DNA of 49,528 nucleotides from the NCBI GenBank assembly GCA_014867205.1, contig WGUO01000025.1, forward strand, positions 1 to 49,528. The letters are read 5' to 3'. This document shows positions 24,021 through 33,700 of the stretch, in pieces; positions within the stretch are counted from its first letter, which is position 1, and each line of letters starts with the position of its first letter. The translations under genes were made by a program, and so were the position numbers. Source of the DNA: Muribaculaceae bacterium (GTDB lineage Bacteria > Bacteroidota > Bacteroidia > Bacteroidales > Muribaculaceae). The notes under the pieces are model-generated. The model was not told where the DNA came from. It did not search any database and saw only the letters and a list, made by a program, of their open reading frames with translations.

Positions 24021-24871
24021 GCGCCGTAGTTTGGAACGCTGATCCGGTCCTCTTCTCGTTCGGTCCTTTCTCCGTGCGCTGGTACGGGCTGGCGTTCGCC
24101 GTGGGCTTTACGGTAGGCTACTCCCTGGTGGCGCGCATGTTCCGCCACGAGGGGGCCCCGGAGAAGTGGCTCGGCAGCCTGCTGGCCTACGTTGTCGTGG
24201 CCACTATCATCGGCGCGCGCCTCGGCCATGTGTTCTTCTACGAGTGGGACTATTATTCGGTGCATCCCGAGAAGATCCTCCGCATCTGGGAGGGTGGCCT
24301 GGCCAGTCATGGCGGCACTATAGCCAATATCCTGGCGCTTTTCCTCTGGTCATGGCTTGTAAGCCATAAGCCGGCCTCGTGGGTCTTCGACAAGATTGTC
24401 ATCGCCATCGCGCTCGTGGGTGGTCTCATACGCCTCGGCAACCTGATGAACAGCGAGATATACGGCGGTCCGACCGATCTCCCCTGGGGATTTGTCTTCG
24501 TGCGCGACGGCCAGACCATCCCGGCGCATCCCACCCAGATCTACGAGGCCTTGTGCTATTTCGCGCTTTTCGCGCTGCTGATGTGGATGTACTGGCGCCG
24601 CAACGCCCAGGAGCGTCCCTGGCTCATCACCGGCATATTCTTCCTCGGCATCTTCGTGCCCCGTTTCCTTATAGAGTATGTCAAGAACGTGCAGGTCGCT
24701 TCGGAGTATGCAATGATAGAGCAGTATGGCATGAACCTCGGTCAGATGCTCAGCATTCCCTTCATACTCATCGGTATCGCGCTGATAGTGTGGGCCATGA
24801 CTCACCCCCGGGTGCATATGGAGTTCCCCGACCGCTATGCCGACGAGCCGGCCGGCAAGAAAAAGAGATAG
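24014..24871 (+). CDS. lgt: Phosphatidylglycerol-prolipoprotein diacylglyceryl transferase
   Basis: The 285-residue inner-membrane enzyme adds diacylglycerol to the lipobox cysteine of prelipoproteins. The sequence has about seven transmembrane helices. Family signatures are GGLASHGG, the Lgt signature around GGLIRLGNLMNSEIYG (Arg, Asn and Glu conserved) and HPTQIYEAL. A basic tail follows (AGKKKR). The start codon lies inside the end of ackA. Substrates in this window include the serpin (LTAGC) and probably the 40516 protein. Confidence 0.96.
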   Translation: MLSAVVWNADPVLFSFGPFSVRWYGLAFAVGFTVGYSLVARMFRHEGAPEKWLGSLLAYVVVATIIGARLGHVFFYEWDYYSVHPEKILRIWEGGLASHGGTIANILALFLWSWLVSHKPASWVFDKIVIAIALVGGLIRLGNLMNSEIYGGPTDLPWGFVFVRDGQTIPAHPTQIYEALCYFALFALLMWMYWRRNAQERPWLITGIFFLGIFVPRFLIEYVKNVQVASEYAMIEQYGMNLGQMLSIPFILIGIALIVWAMTHPRVHMEFPDRYADEPAGKKKR

Positions 24872-24888
24872 GCATCGCCTGATATATG

Positions 24889-24925
24889 GAAAGCGCCGCT
24901 CCGGGTCTGCCGGAGCGGCGCTTTC
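24889..24925. terminator. 16-bp perfect hairpin between convergent lgt and sufS
   Basis: GAAAGCGCCGCTCCGG (24889-24904) pairs perfectly with CCGGAGCGGCGCTTTC (24910-24925) around a 5-nt loop. It lies 17 nt after lgt and 19 nt from the sufS stop, so it probably serves both directions. Each arm starts or ends in only three A/T, so it lacks a long T-run. Confidence 0.75.
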
Positions 24926-24944
24926 GCTGTGTCATGGCATTATG

Positions 24945-26159
24945 TCATGACAGAATATCGAGTACGCGGCGCAGTGCCTCTATGAGACGGTCTGCCTCTT
25001 CGCGTGTGTTGTAGACGGCAAACGACGCGCGGACCGTGCCGGGAATCCCGAGGCGCTCCATAAGCGGCTGGGCGCAGTGGTGGCCGGTGCGCACGGCCAC
25101 GCCGAGACGGTCGAGCAGAAGCCCGATGTCGTAGTTGTGGATCTCGCCGACATTAAAGGAAATCACGGCCGATTTTCCGGGCGCGGTGCCGTATATCCTC
25201 AGTCCCGGCACCTCGAGCAGCCGTGACGTGGCATATTCGAGCAGGTCATGCTCGTGCGCGGCGATCTCATCCATGCCGACACGCTCTATGAAGTCTATGG
25301 CCTTGGCGAAGGCCGCTATGTCGATGTAGTCGGGTGTGCCGGCCTCAAACTTGAAGGGGAGGTCGGCATATGTCGTCTTCTCGAACGACACGTGCCTGAT
25401 CATCTCGCCGCCCCCCTGGTAGGGAGGCATCTCCTCGAGCAGGCTCCTGCGTCCGTATAGCACGCCTATGCCTGTCGGTCCATACATCTTGTGCGACGAG
25501 AAGGCGTAGAAGTCGCAGTCGAGGTCCTGCACGTCGATGCGCAGATGGGGCGACGCCTGGGCGCCGTCGACAAGGCACGGCACGCCGTGCGCGTGAGCCT
25601 CGGCTATCATCTCCCTCACCGGGTTGACAGTGCCGAGCACGTTGCTCACGTGGCAGAAGGCCGCCATCACGGTCCGTTCGTTGAAGAGCGAGCGGTATTG
25701 CTCCATGTCGAGCTCGCCGCGCTCATTTATGTCTACCACCCTTATCCTTACGTCGGCATGCCGCTGGAGCAGCTGCCAGGGCACGATGTTCGAGTGGTGC
25801 TCCATGACGGTCAGGATTATCTCGTCACCATCCCTGAAGCGTGAGCCGTAGGATGCGGCCGCAAGGTTTATCGCCTCGGTCGTGCCTCTGGTGAAGATGA
25901 TTTCCTCGGTCTCGCGGGCGTTGATGTATTCCCGGATGCGGCGGCGGGTCGCCTCCTGGAGTTCTGTGGCCTCCTGAGAGAGGTGATGCACGCCGCGGTG
26001 CACGTTGGCCTTCGTGTTCTCGTAGAGGCGTGTTATCTCGTCGACGACCTGCAGCGGAGTCTGCGAAGTCGCCGTGTTGTCGAGATAAGTCAACGGCTTG
26101 CCGTTGACATCCCGGCCCAGTATCGGGAATTCCTCGCGTATCTTGTTTACGTCAATCAT
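24945..26159 (-). CDS. sufS: Cysteine desulfurase, SufS type
   Basis: The 404-residue PLP enzyme takes sulfur from cysteine for iron-sulfur cluster assembly. The PLP lysine is in FYAFSSHKMYGPTGIGVLYG and the persulfide cysteine is in VRTGHHCAQPLMERL, the class II (SufS) pattern. FTRGTTEAINLAA and LTVMEHHSNIVPW are further family blocks. The start codon overlaps the sufD end by 8 nt. The order on this strand is sufC-sufD-sufS. No sufE or sufU was seen nearby. Confidence 0.96.
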   Translation of the reverse strand: MIDVNKIREEFPILGRDVNGKPLTYLDNTATSQTPLQVVDEITRLYENTKANVHRGVHHLSQEATELQEATRRRIREYINARETEEIIFTRGTTEAINLAAASYGSRFRDGDEIILTVMEHHSNIVPWQLLQRHADVRIRVVDINERGELDMEQYRSLFNERTVMAAFCHVSNVLGTVNPVREMIAEAHAHGVPCLVDGAQASPHLRIDVQDLDCDFYAFSSHKMYGPTGIGVLYGRRSLLEEMPPYQGGGEMIRHVSFEKTTYADLPFKFEAGTPDYIDIAAFAKAIDFIERVGMDEIAAHEHDLLEYATSRLLEVPGLRIYGTAPGKSAVISFNVGEIHNYDIGLLLDRLGVAVRTGHHCAQPLMERLGIPGTVRASFAVYNTREEADRLIEALRRVLDILS

Positions 26160-27540
26160 TGTGGTTCTCTTTGTTGTCGGCGCCGTGGCGGCAGTTGTCG
26201 CGGCGGCAGTGGGCGCATGTGCCGCAGGCAGACTCCAGGCCGGCGAAGCGGCGCTCGGTGAGCAGGTGCAGGCGCTCGCGGAGCTGCGGCAGGTCGACGG
26301 CGGCTATCACGTCGGCCATGAACGCCTGGCGCAGCAGCAGTGTGGCCTGCTGCTCGCTCAGGCCGCGGGTGCGCATGTAGAACACCTGCATCGGGTCGAG
26401 CTGGCCTATGGCGCAGCCATGCGAGCATTTCACGTCGTCATTGTATATCTCGAGCTGGGGCTTTGACTGCATCTTTGCCTCGCCGGCGCCGACTAAGTTG
26501 CGGTTCGCCTGGTATGCCTCGGTCTTGACAGCCCCCTCGGCCACATGTATGCGGCCGGTGAAGGCGCCGTTGGCGTTATCGTCGACGGTGAACTTGAAGA
26601 GCTCGTCGCTCTTGCAGCGGGGCACGGCGTGGTCGATGTGCGTGAAGGTCGATATCACGCGGTCGTGGTCCTCGATCCCCATGCCGTAGAGGCGCAGGCC
26701 GCCTCCCTCCCCCTCGAAACGGCAGTAGTATTCGTTGCGTGTCGTGCCGTTGAAGAGTGTCATGCCGTCTATGTTGACCTGCGAGTCCTGCTGCTGGCGC
26801 ATGTATAGCGCCGAGAGTCGGCTTGTCCGCTCTGTCGACTCCTCGATGTGGTAGTAGTCGAGCCGCGAGTTGCGGCCCACGAATATCTCGACGGTCTCCA
26901 GGGCCATCAGGTCCTTGTCGTCGCGCTGCGTGTGGTCGCAGGCCAGCAGCGTGGCCTCGGCATTATCCTCGATCACGATCAGAAGTCTGCGCACGGCCAT
27001 AAGGGGCATGGCGGCCGAGAGGATGTTGACGAGCTGCAGGGGCTCCTTGAGGCGCACACCCCGGCGCACGCGCAGGTAGAGCCCGTCCTGGGCCAGCATC
27101 GTGTTGAGCGCGACAATGGGGTTGTCCATGTCGGCTCCCTTGCCGTAGTATTCCCCGACCTCGCGGGGGTAGATGCGTCCGAACTCGCGCAGGCTTCCCA
27201 CGTCGACGCCGTCGGGCAGCGAGTCGAACGCCTCGGCGCCGGCCGCGAACGTGTCGTTGATCATCATCAGCGCTTTTGTGGTGACCGGCACCTCGCAGCG
27301 GAATGTCATCTCCGGGTTGACGTCGATGTTCAGTTTCTGCAGGTTGATGCCGTAGTCGGGGGCGAGCATCCTGTCGAGGTCGATGTTCTCGAAATTCTCG
27401 CTGCCGCGTGGGGGCAGGCTCATTGCGTCGAGCCGCCGGGCGGCCTCGTCGCGCAGCGCGTTGAGCGGCTCCGCGCTGTTCTCGTCGATGAGCGCGCGGT
27501 GGTCGCGGTATAGCGCTATGTATTGGTCAAGTGCTCCCAT
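26152..27540 (-). CDS. sufD: Fe-S assembly scaffold component SufD
   Basis: The 462-residue beta-helix protein works with SufB and SufC in iron-sulfur cluster assembly. The characteristic C-terminal block is present: NANGAFTGRIHVAEGAVKT, KPQLEIYNDDVKCSHGCAIG and RGLSEQQATLLLRQAF. I chose the ATG at 27540 (MGALDQYIALYRDH), one base after sufC ends; an in-frame extension to 27591 would overlap sufC. Unusually, the C-terminus carries four close cysteines (ACGTCAHCRRDNCRH, Cys439, 442, 445 and 450), which could bind a metal. It overlaps sufS by 8 nt. Confidence 0.94.
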   Translation of the reverse strand: MGALDQYIALYRDHRALIDENSAEPLNALRDEAARRLDAMSLPPRGSENFENIDLDRMLAPDYGINLQKLNIDVNPEMTFRCEVPVTTKALMMINDTFAAGAEAFDSLPDGVDVGSLREFGRIYPREVGEYYGKGADMDNPIVALNTMLAQDGLYLRVRRGVRLKEPLQLVNILSAAMPLMAVRRLLIVIEDNAEATLLACDHTQRDDKDLMALETVEIFVGRNSRLDYYHIEESTERTSRLSALYMRQQQDSQVNIDGMTLFNGTTRNEYYCRFEGEGGGLRLYGMGIEDHDRVISTFTHIDHAVPRCKSDELFKFTVDDNANGAFTGRIHVAEGAVKTEAYQANRNLVGAGEAKMQSKPQLEIYNDDVKCSHGCAIGQLDPMQVFYMRTRGLSEQQATLLLRQAFMADVIAAVDLPQLRERLHLLTERRFAGLESACGTCAHCRRDNCRHGADNKENHND

Positions 27541-27541
27541 A

Positions 27542-28312
27542 TCACTTCTCCTTGTTTTCCTCGGCGTCGATCTCGGCCTTGATCCAGTCATATCCCCGCT
27601 CCTCGAGCTCGAGGGCGAGCTCGGGGCCTCCGGTGCGCACTATGCGCCCCTTGTACAGGATGTGCACGAAGTCGGGCTTGATGTAGTCGAGCAGCCTCTG
27701 GTAGTGGGTTATGACGATTGTCGCGTTGTTGTCGGTCTTGAGTTTGTTGACGCCCTCGGCCACGATGCGCAGCGCGTCTATGTCGAGGCCCGAGTCGGTC
27801 TCATCGAGTATGGAGAGGCGCGGCTCGAGCACCGCCATCTGGAATATCTCGTTGCGTTTCTTCTCGCCGCCCGAGAATCCCTCGTTGACCGAGCGCGACG
27901 CAAGTTTGTTGTCGAGCTCGACCACGGCACGCTTCTCACGCATCATCTTCAGGAACTCCGTGGCCGTGATCGGCGGCTGGTTGAAGTACTCGCGCTTGGC
28001 GTTGACCGCCGCACGCATGAAGTTCACCATCGAGACGCCGGGTATCTCCACCGGGTACTGGAATCCGAGGAACAGACCCTCGTGCGAGCGCACCTCAGGC
28101 TCCATGGCCAGAAGGTCCTTGCCGTAGAACTCTACGCTCCCCGCTGTCGGGGTGTACGCCGGGTTGCCGGCCAGCACCATCGAGAGTGTCGACTTGCCCG
28201 ATCCGTTCGGGCCCATTATGGCGTGAACCTCTCCGGGGCGTACCTCGAGGTTGATGCCGCGGAGTATCTCGCGGCCGTTGATTTCGGCGTGGAGGTCTTT
28301 GACTTTTAACAT
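27542..28312 (-). CDS. sufC: Fe-S assembly ATPase SufC
   Basis: The 256-residue ABC-type ATPase drives the SufBCD scaffold. Walker A is GPNGSGKST, the signature is GFSGGEKKRNEIFQ and Walker B with the D-loop is LSILDETDSGLDIDAL. No transmembrane segments are present, as expected. It is the first suf gene here. sufB, which normally precedes sufC, is absent; cvpA and a terminator lie upstream instead. Confidence 0.97.
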   Translation of the reverse strand: MLKVKDLHAEINGREILRGINLEVRPGEVHAIMGPNGSGKSTLSMVLAGNPAYTPTAGSVEFYGKDLLAMEPEVRSHEGLFLGFQYPVEIPGVSMVNFMRAAVNAKREYFNQPPITATEFLKMMREKRAVVELDNKLASRSVNEGFSGGEKKRNEIFQMAVLEPRLSILDETDSGLDIDALRIVAEGVNKLKTDNNATIVITHYQRLLDYIKPDFVHILYKGRIVRTGGPELALELEERGYDWIKAEIDAEENKEK

Positions 28313-28414
28313 ATCTTGTCTCTTTCTTTATTTCGGGTTACGGGCCTCGCCGGGCCTCTTGTCTTTCATGTCTGGATTCCGGGGTGGCTTGGGGGCACAC
28401 CCCCATATAATAGA

Positions 28415-28437
28415 AAAACACGCGTGAGGCGTGTTTT
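28415..28437 (-). terminator. Terminator after the porU-to-cvpA operon
   Basis: AAAACACGC (28415-28423) and GCGTGTTTT (28429-28437) form a perfect 9-bp stem with a 5-nt loop. On the minus strand it ends in TTTT(T), 8 nt after the cvpA stop. A second small hairpin, GGGGG-CACA-CCCCC (28391-28404), follows in the sufC leader. Confidence 0.75.
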
Positions 28438-28445
28438 ATTTTTTG

Positions 28446-28997
28446 TCAGGATATTTTTTTAGCCTCCTCGAGCTGTATGCGGTGCGAGAGTTCCTCCACA
28501 TCCTGGCCGCCGAGCAGGGCGGGGGAGAGGAGCATCACCTCCTCGACGACGTTTCCGTCGTCCGAGCGCACCGACCTGAGCAGTGCCGAGCGCGGGTTTA
28601 CGGCCACACCCAGGTTGTAGATTATCGAGAGCACCAGCATATACTTGAAGAGGGCAAAGACCGCGCCGGCCATGTTGTCGAGTATGGTGCGGTCGTCGCG
28701 TGTCAGCACTTTGCCTAAGAATGAGGTTATGGTGGCGAAGAGCACATATATCAGTCCGAACACTATTCCGGTCGAGAGTGTGTCGTAGGCGAACTGCTCC
28801 TCGACATGTCCATGCACCATCGGCAGCGCGCCCTGCAGTGTGCCTATGAGCGCCGGGGCGAGCAGGCGGGCGCAGACTATGCCGAATGCCAGGCCGATCA
28901 CTGCCGGTGTCTGCCGGGCCAGTCCGCGTCTGAACCCGTGGACCGCCGCGAGTGCCGCCACGGCGAACACTATGATATGGTATATCACATCCTGCAT
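28446..28997 (-). CDS. CvpA family membrane protein
   Basis: The 183-residue protein has four predicted transmembrane helices (about residues 5-17, 28-50, 78-98 and 110-130). The start HIIVFAVAALAAVHGFRRGLARQ and the central block TGIVFGLIYVLFATITSFLGKVL are typical of CvpA/colicin V production family proteins. The C-terminus is polar (SDDGNVVEEVMLLSPALLGG...). In other bacteria CvpA supports envelope homeostasis. It is last in the seven-gene operon, 23 nt after ispF. Confidence 0.88.
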   Translation of the reverse strand: MQDVIYHIIVFAVAALAAVHGFRRGLARQTPAVIGLAFGIVCARLLAPALIGTLQGALPMVHGHVEEQFAYDTLSTGIVFGLIYVLFATITSFLGKVLTRDDRTILDNMAGAVFALFKYMLVLSIIYNLGVAVNPRSALLRSVRSDDGNVVEEVMLLSPALLGGQDVEELSHRIQLEEAKKIS

Positions 28998-29020
28998 GGC
29001 GTTGACTTGGATCTGGTGCC

Positions 29021-29500
29021 TCAGCCGCGCCTTGTCAGCAGCACGACTGCCAGCGCGCTGATGCCCTCCTCGCGGCCCTCGAATCCGAGCCGCTCGGTGG
29101 TCGTGGCCTTTACCGACACCCTGCCGGTGTCCGTGCCGAGTGTCGCGGCGAGGGTCTCACGCATCTCCTCGATGTGCGGGGCGAGTTTCGGCCTCTGGGC
29201 CATGACGGTGATGTCGGCGTTGCCGAGTGTGTATCCTTTCGACTCTATGAGTCTGTTGACGTGTGCGAGCAGCAGTTTGCTGTCTATCCCCTTGTATCGC
29301 GGGTCGCTGTCGGGGAAGTGCCTGCCGATGTCGCCGAGTGCCAGCGCGCCGAGCATCGCGTCGCAGAGGGCGTGGATCGCCACGTCGGCGTCGCTGTGGC
29401 CTAACAGTCCGAGCTCATGCTCTATGCGCACACCTCCGAGCCAGAGCTCGCGTCCCTCGGCGAGACGGTGCACGTCATATCCCTGTCCTATGCGTATCAT
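29021..29500 (-). CDS. ispF: 2-C-methyl-D-erythritol 2,4-cyclodiphosphate synthase
   Basis: The 159-residue enzyme makes the cyclodiphosphate of the MEP isoprenoid pathway. Zinc ligands are Asp8 and His10 (GYDVHRL) and His42. The family signature GLLGHSDADVAIHALCDAMLG runs through residues 31-51, and KATTTERLGFEGREEGI carries the CDP-contact motif. It lies 10 nt after porV. From memory, a porV-ispF neighbourhood is also found in other Bacteroidales such as Porphyromonas. Confidence 0.96.
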   Translation of the reverse strand: MIRIGQGYDVHRLAEGRELWLGGVRIEHELGLLGHSDADVAIHALCDAMLGALALGDIGRHFPDSDPRYKGIDSKLLLAHVNRLIESKGYTLGNADITVMAQRPKLAPHIEEMRETLAATLGTDTGRVSVKATTTERLGFEGREEGISALAVVLLTRRG

Positions 29501-29510
29501 CTCCTCCTCA

Positions 29511-30731
29511 TTATTTTCTGCGGCGTCCCATCAGGTCGCGCAGTCCGTCCATGTCGAATGTCAGCGTGAAGCGCAGTGTCTGGTCGAGTGGCGAGTTCTG
29601 CGCCGTGGCCAGCATGTACGAGGCGTCGAGCTGCACCACGTTGAGCGAGAATCCGGCTCCGAACGCGAAGTATGAGCGGCCTCCCTTGTTGGGATGCTCG
29701 TAGTTGTAGCCGGCGCGCACGAAGAACTGCTGGTTGTAGTTGTACTCCGCCCCTATCGAGAGCTGTATCTCCTGAAGTTCCTCCTTGAATCCGCCCGGGG
29801 CGTCGGTGAAGCTCTTGAAGATGCCGGTGATAGGCGACATCGAGTTCCACTTGTCGTATGCGGCCCAGTATGCGTCCTGGCCCTCCTGCGTCTCCATGTC
29901 GTAGTCCTTGGGGCGCGGCTTGGTGGGCACTAACAGCTTGTTCAGGTCGAGTCCGATGCCGAGCGTGTGGTAGTCCATCAGCGGGAACATGAAGTTCATG
30001 CCCAGGCGCAGGTTGGTCGGCAGGAAGGCGTTGGTCACGCCGTTGTCGTTGCTGACCTTCGTGCCGATGTTCGATATGTCGAATCCCCAGGAGAACTGGC
30101 ACTCGTTGCGGCCTATCATGGGGAATGTCGTGAAGTATCCCGACAGGTCGACCGAGAATGCCGAGGCGGCCTTGAACTGCTCGCCGGTCTGCGTGTCCTG
30201 ATATGACAGGTCGGAGAGGATGTAGCGGAGCACGACGCCCATCGAGAATTTCTCCGACAGCTTGCGCGAGTAGCCCAGGTCGAAGGCGAACTCATAGGGG
30301 TTGATTGTCTGCACGTTCGAGCCGACATCCTCGTAGGCTCCTGTGGTCACCTCTCCCAGCGAGAAGTAGCGGAACGAGGCCGAGAGGGCCTGGTTGTCGC
30401 CGCTGCCTAATTTCCAGTATCCCGACAGGTCGGCCAGGAATATGTCGTTGACGATCTTGCGCAGCCACGGGGTGTACGAGAGCGCCAGGCCCCCCTGCGA
30501 GTAGGCGAAGGCATATTTCGACGGGTTCCAGAACTGTGAGTTCATGTCGGGGTCGGTGGCCGCGCCGAGGTTTCCCATGCCGCTGCCTCGCGCGTCAGGG
30601 GTGATGCTCAGTGTGGTCACGCCGGTGTTCACCGGGTTGAACTCGTTGTCCTTTATGTCGTTCTGCGCGGCGGCTGTGCCTGAGGCAAGGAGTGCCGTCA
30701 GTGCCGCGACTGTGCTTTTCCTAATTGTCAT
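29511..30731 (-). CDS. porV: T9SS outer-membrane shuttle/attachment protein PorV (LptO)
   Basis: The 406-residue protein has a signal peptide (ending GTAAAQ). It then has the PorV/FadL-like barrel pattern: NTGVTTLSITPDARGSGMGN, FWNPSKYAFAYSQGG and repeated strands with conserved Gly/aromatic residues. PorV binds the C-terminal domain of T9SS cargo at the outer membrane and, with PorU, delivers it for cleavage and attachment. It follows the C25 paralog by 10 nt and precedes ispF by 10 nt. The family match rests on the N-terminal signature and on location beside C25 sortase genes. Confidence 0.93.
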   Translation of the reverse strand: MTIRKSTVAALTALLASGTAAAQNDIKDNEFNPVNTGVTTLSITPDARGSGMGNLGAATDPDMNSQFWNPSKYAFAYSQGGLALSYTPWLRKIVNDIFLADLSGYWKLGSGDNQALSASFRYFSLGEVTTGAYEDVGSNVQTINPYEFAFDLGYSRKLSEKFSMGVVLRYILSDLSYQDTQTGEQFKAASAFSVDLSGYFTTFPMIGRNECQFSWGFDISNIGTKVSNDNGVTNAFLPTNLRLGMNFMFPLMDYHTLGIGLDLNKLLVPTKPRPKDYDMETQEGQDAYWAAYDKWNSMSPITGIFKSFTDAPGGFKEELQEIQLSIGAEYNYNQQFFVRAGYNYEHPNKGGRSYFAFGAGFSLNVVQLDASYMLATAQNSPLDQTLRFTLTFDMDGLRDLMGRRRK

Positions 30732-30741
30732 CTAAACAGGT

Positions 30742-33700
30742 TTAATCGATTACGGTAAACTCGACCCAGTTGGAGTTGATGATGGCGCCGCGCGCCGACT
30801 CGTGGCGCATGCAGGCGCGGTATACGCCGGGCCTCAGGCCGGTGGTGTCGAGTGTGATGTTTCCGCTGCCGGCATCTTCGCCGGCGGCTATGTTGCCTGC
30901 GGGGTCTGTGACGGTCAGGGTGAGGTCATTGCCGTCGTATCCGGTGGTGGTGAATGTGATTTCGCCTACGGCCACGTTGCGGTCGGCTGTGAGTTCCAGA
31001 GGCTTGACGTCAGAGATCTCGAATTCGAGTGTCTTGTCGGGGAGCCGGTTGCCGGCCACGTCGGTCGCGCTGTACGTTACAGTGTGCCTGCCGGCTGCGA
31101 GGCGCCCCATGCTGAGTGCCGTGTTGTATGACTGCACGGTCACTCCGTCGCTGTATTCGTGAGCCACGCTCATGTTCTCGCCGTCTACGGCCACGCTGAC
31201 GCCGCATCCTGCGCCGACGCCGGGCAGCAGCGCAACGTTGTCGGCCGCCGCGATGCTGAGTGTGCGCAGCGTGTTGTCATATGTCACCGATACCTGGGGA
31301 GCCTCCGTGTCTGTCACCATGTCGTCGGGAGCCGCGGAGCCTTCCACATCGAGTGCCACCTCGGCTACGCCTGATGCGCCGAGACGGGTCGTCGGGTCAT
31401 AGGTGCCCACCAGCAGCGGCAGCTTAGTAGTGTTCTCGGCGTCGGCCGACATGAAGCGGTTGCAGCCCTCGGGCAGCAGCAGGTTGACGCTGAACTCGCC
31501 GTTCCTGACCTCTGTCTTGACGATGTGCATGGGCAGGTCGTTGAATTCGAAGGGCACCATCTTGTCGTCGGTTGCCGGTATGGTCACCGGGGGCTCCATC
31601 AGCTTGAGTGTGGCGTAGCCGTTGTAGTCGCTGCGGAGGTTGCCCTGCTTGTCGGTCAGGCGGCCGGTCACAGTCACCACCTCACCGGCGCGGTGGGCCT
31701 TGTCGTCGATGCTGACCTCGACCTTGCCCAGGGCCACGGGCACCTTGAGTGCCGGGTCGCCGATCAGCATGTAGCATATCTCGGACTCGTTGTTCGAGCG
31801 GTCTTTCGAGCGGGCGTATGCCTCGCCGATGGTGGGCGACGAGGTGCGCACGCTGTTGTCAAAGTCCTGGAAGAGCGAGCGGACGAAGTTCTGTGCCAGA
31901 TTCTCGTTGAAGTTCGACATCACCTGGCGTGTCGAGGCTATGCAGCCCATCAGTCCGCGCTTGGCGCGGATCACGCCCATGTCGCCCACGCCGTGCTGGT
32001 TGTTGTCGGGGAACATCAGGTCGCAGGCTCCCAGGAAGAGGAAGCCGAGCTCGGGGTTCTCCATGTTCAGCACGTCCTTGGCCGTGAAGCCTCCGAATCC
32101 GCGTATGTCGGCATGTCCGAAATAGGTGGTGAGGAGCTTGCCCCGGTTCAGGCCCTGGTGGATCTGCTCGGGGGCCTTGACCAGGCCGACGCCCTCGATC
32201 CATATGTTGTTCCATGCGAACTTGGAGCTGAACACCTCTCGCTGTATCTGCTGGAAGAGGTTTCCGATTCCGGTCGCCTGGTTGTCGTGGATATGCGAGT
32301 CACCGTTCAGGCCTATGGTCATGATCTCATTCACGATACCCGAGAAATCCTGTTTCTCCAGGTACTCGCGCACCTTTGCCACGGCAAGCTCGCCCTCCTC
32401 GTCGCTGCTGATGGGCAGCAGGCCGACGCCGACGTTGATCGGGTCTGACTCGAGGCTGTTGGAGTAGGCCGCGCGGTCCGAGATGAATCCGTAGTAGTCC
32501 ATCACGCAGGCCGGGTGCTTGGAGTAGTCGGCCTTAGACTGCTGGTAGGCTATGTGGCCCTCGGAGCGGTTGTAGACATTGCGGATGTTGCGGTAGTCGG
32601 AGTATATGGGTCCCATCAGCAGCACGTTCTTAAGGCGGTGCGAGGGGTTCTGGTAGAGCATCTTGGCTATCATGCGGTATGCCAGCGGGTCGGGGTTGCC
32701 GTCGGTGAACTCGTCGTAGGCCTGCTGCTGGCGCACGACGGCCACTTTCTGGCCGTCAAGGCTTTCGTGCAGCGCGGCTATGCGCCTGGCGTAGCTTTCA
32801 AGGCCGTCGGTCGTGAAGATCACCATGTCGATCGGCTCTGTCTGCAGCGCGTGCAGGTCCTGGTTGGCCACCACGCGCGCGTCGTCGCCTATCTGCATCT
32901 GGGGCTTGGCGGTGTCGAACGCTATCACGCGGCATTTGTTGGGCGTCGTGTGGTAGAAGTATCCGCCGTCGACCTCAAGGGCCGTCGGAGTCAGGGGGCT
33001 GGTGACGTCCCAGACGGTCACGTTCTCGGGCACCGGGTGGCGCCAGAGTGACGAGCCGGTGGGCGCGAATGCCGCATACTGCTGCGTGAATCCGGGGTCG
33101 CTCCCGGTGTGGATCAGCGACAGCGGGTAGGTCAGCGACCAGTTGTCCAGGGCAAGATAGACGCCTTCAGGACATCCTGTGATCTTGAATTCCACGGTGC
33201 CGCGCCCTATGTGGTCGCCGTCGACGGTGAGCTTGCAGTCGGGCATCGAGTTATCGAGGTCTGTGCTGGTGAACACCGAGCGGCTCAGCGACTGCTGGCG
33301 GTAGACATTGTTGAGGCCCATGTGCAGGTTGCCCTCCAGTCCGTTCTGCACCACAAACCTGCCTGACAGCACGCTCGGCGCGCCGGCCACGCAGTAGGGG
33401 AGTTCCACTGTGTGCGCGAATGGACTGGACACCGACAGGGTCTCGCCCCAGAACACCTGGCCGACGTTGCCATAGGCGCCTTGCGTCAGGTCTTTCTCGT
33501 AGTAGTAGCAGCCGTAGCCGGTGTTTTTCTCCTCTGCCCCCTGGTGAGTGTCGGCCTTAAGGGTCTCGACCGCCTGGACGGGCTGTGAGTCGGTCAGCAG
33601 ATAGTGTGCGCGGTCGGTGTATATGTTGGTCGACGTGTAGCGGTGCGATAGTTTCTCGGAGGCGGCGTCATAGTTGAGCGCGAGCTCCACTGTGCCCTGT

